From contig JAGZXV010000021.1 of the NCBI GenBank assembly GCA_018378255.1, positions 1 to 44,761 of the forward strand: DNA of 44,761 nucleotides, written 5' to 3'. The notes beneath the pieces are model-generated. The model searched no databases. It was given only the letters and a program-made list of their open reading frames with translations, and was not told the DNA's origin. A program made the translations under genes and the position numbers. Below are positions 14,503 to 22,876 of this stretch, in pieces (position 1 is the first letter of the stretch; each line of letters begins with the position of its first letter). This DNA is from Clostridiaceae bacterium. Its GTDB lineage: Bacteria > Bacillota > Clostridia > Lachnospirales > Lachnospiraceae.

Positions 14503-16734
14503 TTACCATTCAAATATAGGCCTTTTCAAACTTTTGGCATACCATCTTATCGTTCTCCGCTTTACGCCGGCCAGCCTGCACAGTTCTTCAATCTGGTCGT
14601 ATTTTCTCTTACTGTTGGAAGAAGTTCCAATCCAGTAATCTTTTCCTTCCACTTTTATCTTCTTTTCTCTGCCCCTGAAATATCCGGCGGTAAAATCGAT
14701 CTGTTTCCTGTCATCGTTCAACCATCCCCCACACCAGGCAATGATATCAGCATTGGTATAGTGATAATTTGTGAGTATATATTCTGTAGTTTTAACCATG
14801 GCCTCAGCTGTACTGTCAACGGAAACGTCCAATTCGTCAACCTCTGTTCCCAGTTCTATGCGGTTGACCTTCAGGGACAGTATATTGTTCGCCGTTCTGG
14901 CCGCCGGACCGGTAAACCATATTTTTCCTCCCGATTCCGGCAGTTCATTGACCACGCCTCCAAATTTCGTCCAATCCATCTCATTGACCAGATACTTAAA
15001 GAATTCGTTCTTTTTAAACAGATTGGAATTGATCTCATATTCTTCCACATAGTCACAGGAAAGATCCGCCGCCCGTTTGGCAAACAGCTCCATCAGCTCT
15101 GCCATACAGCTGCTTACCAGATCAAAGCGATCCTCAAATTCCGAAAAATCCGCACGGAAGAAGTTGAGCAGGCTTACCAAATATGAAGTGAAATACCATT
15201 TTCCATTCTGAAGCACAACCTGCTGTTTGAAATCCGGAAAATAAAATTCCTTTCGGAGCCTTTCATATAACCTGCTGGTTTTCACAGCAAAATTGACCGC
15301 TCCGTAGTACTTTTGGAAGACCAGGGGTTCTTCTGACGGGTCTGCGATCATCCATTCTTCTGCAAAAATATCAGTGTCCTTAAAATGATATTCCGCATTT
15401 AACCCGCTTTCAAAACTCAGCAGCGTATTGGTGCCTTTGCTTCTGGCATCTCCCGGCTCCCCGGCGCAGGCTTTTCTGGCCCTGGCAAATTCCACCAAGT
15501 CAATGCTGTGTTCGAATTTGCTGTCCTCGCCCCGTTTTACAAGCTTAAAATACGGTCTGCCCGCCATACGCTCCCTCTCCAGATATCCCGCCATTTTTTC
15601 AATAAATGGAGATGCAAAGGCGATATCTTCGGATTTAATTGGCTTTTGCCGGTTCAGCGCCACGCTGATCTCGCTGACCTCTTTTGAGCTTCCGTTTTGC
15701 TTTTTTTCCTCCTGGGCCTGAGGAATATGTATGATCCGCAGCAATACCTGGGCAGCCTTGGAACCGTTGATCCGATCCCTTATCTTCTCTTTCTCCGTCT
15801 CCGACCGGCACTCTTCCAGTTCATATTCCTGCCCATAGAAATACTCCGCAGCCGCAGTGATTGTCTGAGCACCGTTGATCACGGAAAACTTTAAATTCCC
15901 ATATTCATTTAAACTCTCAAGCAGGATCTCACCCACCCGGTCCAGCTTAAAATCCCGCCACTCCACCAAAATGGTAACACCGTTATTCTTAAACCAGAAT
16001 TGTTCCGGATTATGCTCCAGCGTATCTTTAATCGCCTGGTCTACCCCCAACTGCTCATTGAGACCATATCTTACATTTTTATCAAACAGCCGGTCCCCCA
16101 CTTTATTATAGATCTCCACCAGCTGATAAAGATCTATAGACATCACATATCCCTTCCGCCCTTTCTTAAACTCTTCATTCCCCTCCCAGTTGATATGGCT
16201 TCTGGGAGCCGGCATCTGTATGAGTTCATACCGCTTCAGGTTTATGAGCTTGATATCCTGTTTCTTAAACTCATGATCCAATATAAAAGTGCAGTTGATC
16301 CGGTCTCTTTTATTCCCGGTAATCGTCCTCATCCGTCTCTTCATCTTCAGCCCGTCTTCAGAACCGAACAGTTTTTCCAGAAAGATCCGGTTTCTCATGT
16401 TTGTCACAAAACAGACCAGATGAACGCTTCCCAGACCGCCGTCATACCCATCGGCCATGTCGTTAACTTCATCCCCGATCTCCTTCAGCAGTTTTTCCCT
16501 GTCCCTGCACTGTTTAAATTCCAAAAATATGAATTTTTCCTCTGATTCAATCCTCATCCTGAGGGAATTGCTGATCTTGTACGTTTCCGTATTTATCATG
16601 CTATCAATCTCGTCACCAGCTTCTTTTTCCTCCCACCACTGTTCATCACAGTCAATGTCCCGATTGATTAAAATGTTTCTGATATATTCCCCATACGCTT
16701 CTTTTTTCTTTGTATTCATCTTGCTCACACTCAT
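14503..16734 (-). CDS. AIPR-family protein (abortive infection / phage resistance)
   Basis: 743 residues with the AIPR core: LFDKNVRYGLNEQLGVDQAI, then NPEQFWFKNNGVTIL and FSVINGAQTITAAAEYF near residues 220-310. Members are known from phage-resistance loci and are thought to act as nucleases or nucleic-acid effectors; the activity is not established. The N-terminal ~130 residues (with FIFLEFKQCRDREKLLKEIG) resemble the restriction-endonuclease-like front of this family. The C-terminal end contains a helix-turn-helix-like stretch (YDQIEELCRLAGVKRRTIRW). It is 92 bp downstream of the FRG gene on the same strand, and the two share a promoter and lie between terminators. Confidence 0.88.
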   Translation of the reverse strand: MSVSKMNTKKKEAYGEYIRNILINRDIDCDEQWWEEKEAGDEIDSMINTETYKISNSLRMRIESEEKFIFLEFKQCRDREKLLKEIGDEVNDMADGYDGGLGSVHLVCFVTNMRNRIFLEKLFGSEDGLKMKRRMRTITGNKRDRINCTFILDHEFKKQDIKLINLKRYELIQMPAPRSHINWEGNEEFKKGRKGYVMSIDLYQLVEIYNKVGDRLFDKNVRYGLNEQLGVDQAIKDTLEHNPEQFWFKNNGVTILVEWRDFKLDRVGEILLESLNEYGNLKFSVINGAQTITAAAEYFYGQEYELEECRSETEKEKIRDRINGSKAAQVLLRIIHIPQAQEEKKQNGSSKEVSEISVALNRQKPIKSEDIAFASPFIEKMAGYLERERMAGRPYFKLVKRGEDSKFEHSIDLVEFARARKACAGEPGDARSKGTNTLLSFESGLNAEYHFKDTDIFAEEWMIADPSEEPLVFQKYYGAVNFAVKTSRLYERLRKEFYFPDFKQQVVLQNGKWYFTSYLVSLLNFFRADFSEFEDRFDLVSSCMAELMELFAKRAADLSCDYVEEYEINSNLFKKNEFFKYLVNEMDWTKFGGVVNELPESGGKIWFTGPAARTANNILSLKVNRIELGTEVDELDVSVDSTAEAMVKTTEYILTNYHYTNADIIAWCGGWLNDDRKQIDFTAGYFRGREKKIKVEGKDYWIGTSSNSKRKYDQIEELCRLAGVKRRTIRWYAKSLKRPIFEW

Positions 16735-16826
16735 TTATCCCTTGTCCTTTCAACCTTTCCCTTATTCCGCCTGAGACGGTGCCGGCAGCTTGCAGTGAAA
16801 CAGGCGTCCGGCCCTGCTTCAACGTT

Positions 16827-17969
16827 TCAATCGGTCAAAATCAGTAGTTGTCTGCCTGAAAATGTCTCAATACCGAATCGGCCCAATTCTTCCGTAAAAT
16901 CATCAACCATCCGGTTATATCTGCCTATGATCTTCTTCATCTGATCCCTGGTAATCACTTTTTCTTCTTCATATTCAGGAAAATCCTCTAAAAAGTCCAA
17001 CAGGCCGATCCGGTAACTGTTGATCACCGATTCCACATAAATCAAAGTCTGGTCCAGGCCCGCCTTCCCGGTATCTTCTTTTGCTTCTCTCTTTTTGTCT
17101 ATGATATAATCGAAGTAATAATCCAGCTCTTTATTCAGGTTGTTCACCACGTAATTCAGCTCATGATAGCAGCAGAATTCTTCCGTATTCAATTTCTTGC
17201 TCTTTTCGCTGATATCGTCCACCAGGTTCATGATCTCCGGATAAATCGTTCCGGTATGAATTCCGAACATCTGCCGCAGCTCTTTTCTGATCTGTGGTTT
17301 CGCCTCTTTAGGAATGCGGATCCCATATGTCATATAATCCGGCAGATCGGATGCGTCATTTCCCTGGAATAAAATAAACGCTCCCTGCTGGGCAATGATC
17401 CTCTTGTTCAGCTTCGTGTGATCGATGAATTTATGGTTCTTTTCAAAAATGATTTTATCTGTATACCATTTTTTATCGCGGTTAATAATCGCATCATAAT
17501 TGTCATTGGTATTCTGGGCGCTGGGGCTGAATATTTCATCTATAAAAAAGATAAATACCATCCCATCTTCCTGGTCCATGGATTCTGCCGGGTGATGGTA
17601 ATAAGGTGTGACCGCAAAATAAAGAGCTGAAAGGCAGTTATAAGTCACATCCAAAAGCCTGCTGGGAAACTCCCCATGCTGGGCGTCAATGGCATTGTCC
17701 AGATATCGCTTGTCATTGGTCAGGTAACTCTGTCTCATGGCATCAAACAAGCTCTTTTCAAAAAAGCGGTTCCCGTCCATTACGCCCTTCCGAAAGATGT
17801 TGGCCCGGCAGGATGTGGGATACCATTTGGATTCTCCCCTGTATACCAGAATGCTGTCTTCGCATTTTCGGGCGGTAATGAGCTGGTCGATCTTATTGAT
17901 ATAAGAAGCAACATTTTTTATTGTATAATCATCCTTTTGATAAGCTTCAATGTTTTTATCTTTCTGCAT
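16827..17969 (-). CDS. FRG domain-containing protein
   Basis: 380 residues from the ATG at 17969, preferred over a TTG at 17999 because AAGGAAAG lies nine bases before it. The FRG domain covers roughly residues 40-190: YRGESKWYPTSCRANIFRKG and AQHGEFPSRLLDVTYNCLSA, matching the family's RG-x-S and QHxGxPTRLLD...ALYFA pattern. The rest is helical and charged (KSKKLNTEEFCCYHELNY region). FRG proteins are frequent in defence islands, but their biochemistry is poorly known. Here it is the first gene of a two-gene unit with AIPR. Confidence 0.87.
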   Translation of the reverse strand: MQKDKNIEAYQKDDYTIKNVASYINKIDQLITARKCEDSILVYRGESKWYPTSCRANIFRKGVMDGNRFFEKSLFDAMRQSYLTNDKRYLDNAIDAQHGEFPSRLLDVTYNCLSALYFAVTPYYHHPAESMDQEDGMVFIFFIDEIFSPSAQNTNDNYDAIINRDKKWYTDKIIFEKNHKFIDHTKLNKRIIAQQGAFILFQGNDASDLPDYMTYGIRIPKEAKPQIRKELRQMFGIHTGTIYPEIMNLVDDISEKSKKLNTEEFCCYHELNYVVNNLNKELDYYFDYIIDKKREAKEDTGKAGLDQTLIYVESVINSYRIGLLDFLEDFPEYEEEKVITRDQMKKIIGRYNRMVDDFTEELGRFGIETFSGRQLLILTD

Positions 17970-18067
17970 CCACAAACTCTTTCCTTCCGGCACTATCAAT
18001 CCCTCGCTTTTCAGTTATTATAGGTTTTCAGGCATTTTAACCGTTCATAAAACGATTTATAGACTTT

Positions 18068-18096
18068 ATTATACTCAACCCGGCCGTTAAAAACAA
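18068..18096 (-). promoter_or_regulatory. Promoter of the FRG-AIPR unit
   Basis: On the minus strand TTGTTT (18096-18091), 17 bp, consensus TATAAT (18073-18068). It lies directly after the EcsC terminator and about 100 bp before the FRG start, so the unit is transcribed on its own. Confidence 0.7.
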
Positions 18097-18106
18097 TTGG
18101 AATTAC

Positions 18107-18136
18107 AAAAAAGCGGCTTCATTCAGCCGCTTTTTT
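18107..18136. terminator. Bidirectional terminator after the EcsC gene
   Basis: Perfect 12-bp stem AAAAAAGCGGCT (18107-18118) with AGCCGCTTTTTT (18125-18136), loop TCATTC. The A/T ends give a T run in both directions. It separates the GNAT-EcsC operon from the FRG-AIPR unit. Confidence 0.85.
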
Positions 18137-18182
18137 ACGATAACCGTTCCTTTACCCCTCTGCCATATTTTTTAACCAGCAG

Positions 18183-19037
18183 TTATATCTGATCCTTTTT
18201 TAACTCCAAAAGCCCGTTCAAAACATAACGTTTTTGATATTTCAGCCTGGCATACCTCATGATCTTCTTATAATAAACCGGGTTTCCCACTCCTCCCAAT
18301 ATGCCCACCAGGGGAAGACCCTGGATGAATTTCATCAGCAGCATATCCAGCGCAAATGCATCCGCAGTCCGTTTCATCTGGGTTTTCAGTTCCTGATCCG
18401 TGTCTGCCGTCTTCCTTCCCCGCTCCAGCCAGGAATCCACTTCCCCATTCAGCCTGTTCCACTCTTCCCCTTTAGCCAACGCTGTTTCCAAAAGTTTTAA
18501 AATAAACAGTTTTTCCTCAGGCATCGTATAATCATAACCGTAATGAAGAGATGTTTCATACACGCCTTTCAGGATAAAACCGGTAAAAAAGACAATATCG
18601 GGTAGCCCAATGCCCAAAGCTCCTAAACCAATTCCCTCTGCTGTTGTTATGGCCAGGTTTCGCAGATCCGGTGAGCCGGCCTTTTTTCTCATGTTCTTTA
18701 TCTGTTTATAGCTTCCTTTCACCTGAACAGCGTAATCCTGTATGGAATAGTCCTCCAAAATCGTCTCTCTGTTAAAGGTTTTTCCGATTACTCCTTCTCC
18801 CTGCTCAAATACCACTGAAAAAGCGGTACAAAAGGCTTTCTGCAGGTTCCCCTGAACCTTGGCAGGAATCTTCTGCTCCAGTTTTTTCTTCCATGCGGGG
18901 TCGGCTTTCTGCTCCGCCGATTTTTTCAGCTTTTCCTCCTGGTTCACCAGGTATCTGAGTTCTTTTTCATACGCCGATCTTTTCTTCTCTCTTTTCTTAT
19001 GTTCCGCCGGAATCCGGCCTCCGCTGAATATTTCCAA
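18183..19037 (-). CDS. EcsC family protein
   Basis: 285 residues. The EcsC-family core runs from about residue 115 (NLAITTAEGIGLGALGIGLP then DIVFFTGFILKGVYETSLHY) to 260 (GLPLVGILGGVGNPVYYKKI), including the glycine-rich segments that may enter the membrane. The first ~60 residues are lysine/glutamate-rich. The TTG at 19037 is favoured because GAAGGGA precedes it by eight bases; a TTG at 19061 is the alternative and would nearly touch the upstream GNAT stop. In Bacillus, EcsC is linked to the EcsAB exporter, which is absent here; the role is unknown. Confidence 0.82.
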   Translation of the reverse strand: MEIFSGGRIPAEHKKREKKRSAYEKELRYLVNQEEKLKKSAEQKADPAWKKKLEQKIPAKVQGNLQKAFCTAFSVVFEQGEGVIGKTFNRETILEDYSIQDYAVQVKGSYKQIKNMRKKAGSPDLRNLAITTAEGIGLGALGIGLPDIVFFTGFILKGVYETSLHYGYDYTMPEEKLFILKLLETALAKGEEWNRLNGEVDSWLERGRKTADTDQELKTQMKRTADAFALDMLLMKFIQGLPLVGILGGVGNPVYYKKIMRYARLKYQKRYVLNGLLELKKDQI

Positions 19038-19062
19038 AATACAGGTCCCTTCTTTCTGCAAT

Positions 19063-20010
19063 TCAATTCTTTAACGCACACTCATCAATTCTGCGGACAA
19101 CGCTGTGCGTATACTCGGAAAAATATTTAGGCCAGAACGCATTTGCCGTAGGATTAAAGCTTTCATAATCAACGCCCAGCCGTTTATACCCTTCCGCCTT
19201 CATATTCATGATGACAAAGTTGAGCAAATTCGGATATACATCTCTCCCCCTGCATTCCGGAACGCAGAATGCACCGCATAAATTGCACATATCCGCCGTT
19301 TCAGTTGCTACGAATGTCTCCGCTTCATCTGAAATTTCAGCAAACGCGATGATCTGCTCTCCCGTTCTGGCAATAAATACCCTGGTATCTCTCTTTTCCC
19401 CTGCTGCTAAACACTGCTCAAAATGATTTATATCAGAACACATAAAACAAGGGCTTTTTCCCATATGCTCCGCCAACAGCCACCGGAGTTTTATTATCTG
19501 CCCCTCATCTGCCCCTGAAAGCTCTTCAAAAGTGATTCCGCTGCATGGACGGCATGGAATCACCTCCATCGGCCGGATTGCATCCACACACCGGCGGCCA
19601 AATCCATAGGTAAACATAGCATTTTTCGCCTCATGGTCATGGGCATACAGAGCGATTGAATGGTAGGCTATATTTTGACCCACCCATTTTTCAGCTGCTG
19701 CCTGGTACATCATTTGATAGATCATTTCCCTTTTTTCTTTCACCGCTCCATGTGCGTGAATAGGCGAAAAACACCCTCGTGCCAAAGATCCAAATATACG
19801 CTCCCTCGGCTTAAAACAGCATAGGAACCCTGTCATCCGTCCCTCTTCAAATGCCGCAACGCCAAGCCCGTTGGCGGCGAAATCTGCCAAGTCCGGAAAC
19901 TTCACGATATCCGGCAAGATGGAGGTATACGCCTTTTCCTCGCCGTAATTCTCACAGGCGATCTTTTCCGCATCTTTTATGTAGGATTTTTTAAAGTCTG
20001 TAATTATCAT
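19063..20010 (-). CDS. GNAT-family N-acetyltransferase
   Basis: 315 residues from the ATG at 20010, which has GGAGAGGAG seven bases upstream (an earlier frame start at 20031 would include that site). Two GNAT-like halves are suggested; the C-terminal one has the acetyl-CoA-binding motif region CRGRDVYPNLLNFVIMNMKA followed by GYKRLGVDYESFNPTANAFW. The substrate cannot be inferred. It is 25 bp upstream of the EcsC gene and probably in one operon with it. Confidence 0.85.
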   Translation of the reverse strand: MIITDFKKSYIKDAEKIACENYGEEKAYTSILPDIVKFPDLADFAANGLGVAAFEEGRMTGFLCCFKPRERIFGSLARGCFSPIHAHGAVKEKREMIYQMMYQAAAEKWVGQNIAYHSIALYAHDHEAKNAMFTYGFGRRCVDAIRPMEVIPCRPCSGITFEELSGADEGQIIKLRWLLAEHMGKSPCFMCSDINHFEQCLAAGEKRDTRVFIARTGEQIIAFAEISDEAETFVATETADMCNLCGAFCVPECRGRDVYPNLLNFVIMNMKAEGYKRLGVDYESFNPTANAFWPKYFSEYTHSVVRRIDECALKN

Positions 20011-20174
20011 TAAGTTTCTCCTCTCCATCAAGAAAAAAGCACTGATAGGGGGATTATAACAGGTATTTTTTTAATTGGCAACAGAATCGGTATGCGCTCC
20101 GGAAGTGCCCCGGTCCCATCATATTCTCCCGGCTTCTGAAGTGTCAATATGAAAACAGGGAATTAATAAATCCT

Positions 20175-20382
20175 GCAGACAAACAGCGCCCTAAAACCAG
20201 ACGCTGTTTATAGAAAATACAGATGACAACTGATATGAAATTAAGAAATGTAAAATATAAGTGATTCCTTGCTGTCCGGCCATGTATTTAAAGCTGTCTC
20301 ACTTTTTTCAAAAATATCATAAATGACAAGATATTACAATATTTTTGCATAATTAGACGTTTTTAAAGCATATTTGATCATT
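20175..20382. repeat. Long dispersed repeat, copy D1
   Basis: About 208 bp matching D2 (22655-22869) in the same orientation, roughly 75-80% by eye. Both start CAGACAAACAGCG, contain an AAACAGCG...CGCTGTTT hairpin and end GCATATTTGATCATT. No coding frame is conserved between them. D1 and D2 flank the 20.4-22.6 kb patch. The 165 bp between GNAT and D1 hold nothing I recognise. Confidence 0.75.
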
Positions 20383-20498
20383 CTTTACTGCATTTTCATA
20401 TTTTAATCGACTAATAACCTATGAAATTCCCTATTCATTTTCCTGCTAATTGATCCGTTTGAAAAGCCCTGTTATCTGTCTCCACAAAAATTGATACC

Positions 20499-20659
20499 AG
20501 AGTGTGTTTGAACATTGTTTTCCATCAGATGTGCGCCACAGTTTGTAGGAGATTTGTCCCGAATGAAGGGCGCACAGCGGGCTATGTAACCGGAATTCGG
20601 GGCAAATATACCGCAAGGTGGGCGTGCAGATGGCGGAAATGAATTTTTAAACGCGCTCT
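20499..20659. repeat. MITE-like repeat, copy T2
   Basis: 161 bp, about 87% identical to T1 (7254-7415) by eye. The terminal inverted repeats are AGAGTGTGTTTGAA and the complement of AGAGCGCGTTTAAA. The internal stem keeps pairing after changes (ATTTGTCCCG now pairs by G-U with CGGGGCAAAT). It ends about 90 bp before the secreted-protein gene and just upstream of its promoter. Confidence 0.75.
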
Positions 20660-20747
20660 AAGAAAGGATTCCCTCCTTTTTGTTCCAATTTAAAATTAGT
20701 ATGATATACTAAAAGCAGCAGGCATTCTTTTAAAGGAGATTCAGAGT

Positions 20748-21434
20748 ATGAAAACGCGAATATTAAAAACCATTTTATCAGCTTTATTAATGAGCATCAT
20801 TTGTTCTTTTGCCTCTTTCGCAGGTGAATGGAACCAGAATGAAACCGGCTGGTGGTATGACAATGGAGATTCCACTTATGCCGCAGACGGCTGGCACTGG
20901 ATTGACGGGAAATGCTATTATTTTACTTCAGACGGGTATTGTCTGATAAATACGGCAACACCGGACGGATATACGGTTGGCGGGGATGGCGCATGGACGG
21001 TGGACGGTATCGTACAAACCCAGTGCCTGCCCGATGCCCAGACGCACACGCTGGGGGAATTAAAGCTTACAACACCCGAAGGTTTTATATTACTTGAAAT
21101 GTCTAACACGGAATATAAATTTTTTTCATATGATTACAAAACCGTGATCGCAGTTGGATTGGCGGAATATAATCATCCTGATTTTACAGAAACCGACTAT
21201 GATAATGCGGCAAAATCAAAATACGGAGAGTATACCCATAAAGCGATGGTTCAGTTTGGCCCCACAACATGGAGGCGCTATTACTTTGAAACAACAGAGG
21301 ACCCTGCCATAAGCAGCATGGCAATTTATTATAGATCTGTTGTAGATAACGTCTATATAGCTATCATTGCAACAAGTGATGAAAGCGAACCATTTCAACC
21401 GAATACGTTAATGGCCGCCATGGTAAATAAATAA
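20748..21434 (+). CDS. Secreted protein with N-terminal cell-wall-binding (choline-binding-type) repeats
   Basis: 228 residues. A signal peptide ends at about Ala25 (SFA/GEW). Residues 26-70 hold two to three YG-type repeats (GWWYDNGDSTYAADGWHW, then GKCYYFTSDGYC), which in related proteins bind choline or other wall polymers. The remaining ~150 residues form a domain I do not recognise. AAGGAGA precedes the ATG and an extended -10 (TGATATACT) lies at 20701-20709. It sits alone between T2 and a convergent small gene and is more AT-rich than the left flank. Function unknown. Confidence 0.8.
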   Translation: MKTRILKTILSALLMSIICSFASFAGEWNQNETGWWYDNGDSTYAADGWHWIDGKCYYFTSDGYCLINTATPDGYTVGGDGAWTVDGIVQTQCLPDAQTHTLGELKLTTPEGFILLEMSNTEYKFFSYDYKTVIAVGLAEYNHPDFTETDYDNAAKSKYGEYTHKAMVQFGPTTWRRYYFETTEDPAISSMAIYYRSVVDNVYIAIIATSDESEPFQPNTLMAAMVNK

Positions 21435-21450
21435 GCCGTCAATCTCATCC

Positions 21451-21603
21451 TTATCCTTTTTTCCGTTTTAAAATGTCATTCACTTCTTTGACCCCAATTC
21501 TCCAAATGGCTGCCACCTTCTTTTTGTTCTGGTATTTATTGAAGTCACTAACAACATCGTCATCTGTCCACTGGCTGGGAACAGGTTTATTTATAAACGT
21601 CAT
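21451..21603 (-). CDS. Small hypothetical protein, 50 residues
   Basis: Starts MTFINKPVPSQWTDDDVVSD and ends NDILKRKKG; the second half, KKKVAAIWRIGVKEVNDILK, looks like a short helix-turn-helix. GGAGAG lies eight bases before the ATG, a good ribosome site. It is convergent with the secreted-protein gene and stops 17 bp beyond that gene's stop. A longer plus-strand frame over the same bases is hydrophobic and lacks a ribosome site, so the minus-strand gene is preferred. I do not recognise a family. Confidence 0.55.
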   Translation of the reverse strand: MTFINKPVPSQWTDDDVVSDFNKYQNKKKVAAIWRIGVKEVNDILKRKKG

Positions 21604-21774
21604 TCTTTGTTCTCTCCTATTATTTTATGTCGGTTATTATCTTACCATATTCTGTCCTGCGATCCAACAGAATTATCAAAAGCCTCTGGATTATATCTGT
21701 TTCAGGATGTATCAGTACACACTTCCGGCGCTATCCGCATACATTGTATTAAAATACTCTGGCGGTAATATAGA

Positions 21775-22449
21775 ATGGCTCTTGATCCACTTGATCTCTT
21801 ATTCGGGAACACGATACGAATAAACAATGCTTTAGTAGAGGAAGCTTTCTGTTTTAATAATTCTTCAGGAAATATATTGATCACATACGCTCCCTCTGGA
21901 GGAAATACCTCCTCCACTCAACAAACTCTCAGATTAAATATTAATCCAAATACTACTATCTTAAATTCCTTCGGACAAAGTATGTGTTTATGCTGCCTCC
22001 AAAGGGGAATGCGTGTTAATGTTATTGCTGACTCACGCATGACAAGGAGTATTCCTCCTCAGTCCAATGCAATTTTAATTATGGTTCAAAGCAGCTTTCA
22101 GCAGCCGTTTCCTCCACAACGGCCCCTTCCTCCACAACGGCCTCTTCCTCCACAACGGCCCCTTCCTCCACAACGGCCTTTCCCTCCTCAGCGGCCATCA
22201 TCTACAACTACAGGACAGATTCTATTAATTGATTTTGATAATAACTATCTCATTACATCAGATCCAAATAATAGAAATAATCAAACGAGATTTAATATTA
22301 CAAACACTACTACGTTCACAAACCGATTAGGTTTTCCCATAAGATTCAGCAGTCTGCAGCCAGGTCAGATGGTACGAATAACCCATGCAAATTTCCAAAC
22401 TGCCAGCATTCCGCCGCAGACCACTGCGTTCAATATACAACAGTTATAG
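21775..22449 (+). CDS. Hypothetical protein: two copies of one domain joined by a PPQRP-repeat linker
   Basis: 224 residues, no signal peptide. Residues ~31-103 and ~146-221 are homologous: both run LNIN/FNIT, a T-rich strand, LQ-x-GM/GQM, and end SIPPQ-x-x-A. Between them residues 109-142 are a Pro/Gln/Arg linker of five PLPPQR-type hexapeptides, encoded by an 18-bp tandem repeat at 22105-22195. The ATG is the first possible start (an in-frame stop is 9 bp upstream) but its ribosome site is weak. The small beta-rich domain suggests a structural or binding protein, perhaps spore- or surface-related; that is only a guess. Confidence 0.7.
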   Translation: MALDPLDLLFGNTIRINNALVEEAFCFNNSSGNILITYAPSGGNTSSTQQTLRLNINPNTTILNSFGQSMCLCCLQRGMRVNVIADSRMTRSIPPQSNAILIMVQSSFQQPFPPQRPLPPQRPLPPQRPLPPQRPFPPQRPSSTTTGQILLIDFDNNYLITSDPNNRNNQTRFNITNTTTFTNRLGFPIRFSSLQPGQMVRITHANFQTASIPPQTTAFNIQQL

Positions 22450-22451
22450 AC

Positions 22452-22477
22452 AATACCGGGGTATCTGCCCCGGTATT
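22452..22477 (+). terminator. Terminator after the two-domain protein gene
   Basis: AATACCGGGG (22452-22461) pairs perfectly with CCCCGGTATT (22468-22477) around TATCTG, followed by TATCATTC. The stem begins two bases after the stop codon. Confidence 0.75.
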
Positions 22478-22654
22478 TATCATTCATCGGTTCTTTCCGA
22501 AACTGCAAACATTTATCTCCATGACAATCCTTTTCTATGTCTTTGATTTCCTGTCAATTAGCATATATCACAAAGTTTATTATTAATTCAGCCGGTAAAA
22601 GGTATAGGCTCAGATGTGGAATCGTGCCGCCGGTAAGAATAAAATTAATACCCC

Positions 22655-22869
22655 ACAGACAAACAGCGTCCGGAAACCAGACGCTGTTTTTAGAAAATGC
22701 AGATGACAACAGATATGCCGTTCAGAAATGAATCATGAAAATATTAGTGATAAATCGCTTTAACCGGTCATAAATCCTAAGCTGTTTCACTCACTCAAAA
22801 ATAGCATAAAAGACATATTATTACAATATTTATGCATAATTAGGCGTTTATAAAGCATATTTGATCATT
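22655..22869. repeat. Long dispersed repeat, copy D2
   Basis: Partner of D1. The hairpin AAACAGCGTC/GACGCTGTTT (22661-22670, 22679-22688) is perfect here and followed by TT, so it might also terminate plus-strand transcripts. The repeat ends seven bases from the stop of the minus-strand MATE gene. The bases between the terminator at 22477 and D2 show nothing recognisable. Confidence 0.75.
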
Positions 22870-22876
22870 TTCGACA

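Noticed and set aside
21473..21823. Plus-strand 116-codon hydrophobic frame
   Set aside because: No ribosome site, overlaps both a well-placed minus-strand small gene and the start of the two-domain gene, and its hydrophobicity is explained by reading AT-rich antisense DNA.
22537..22731. 64-codon plus-strand frame after the two-domain gene
   Set aside because: It lies within and before repeat D2, lacks a ribosome site, and is not preserved in D1.
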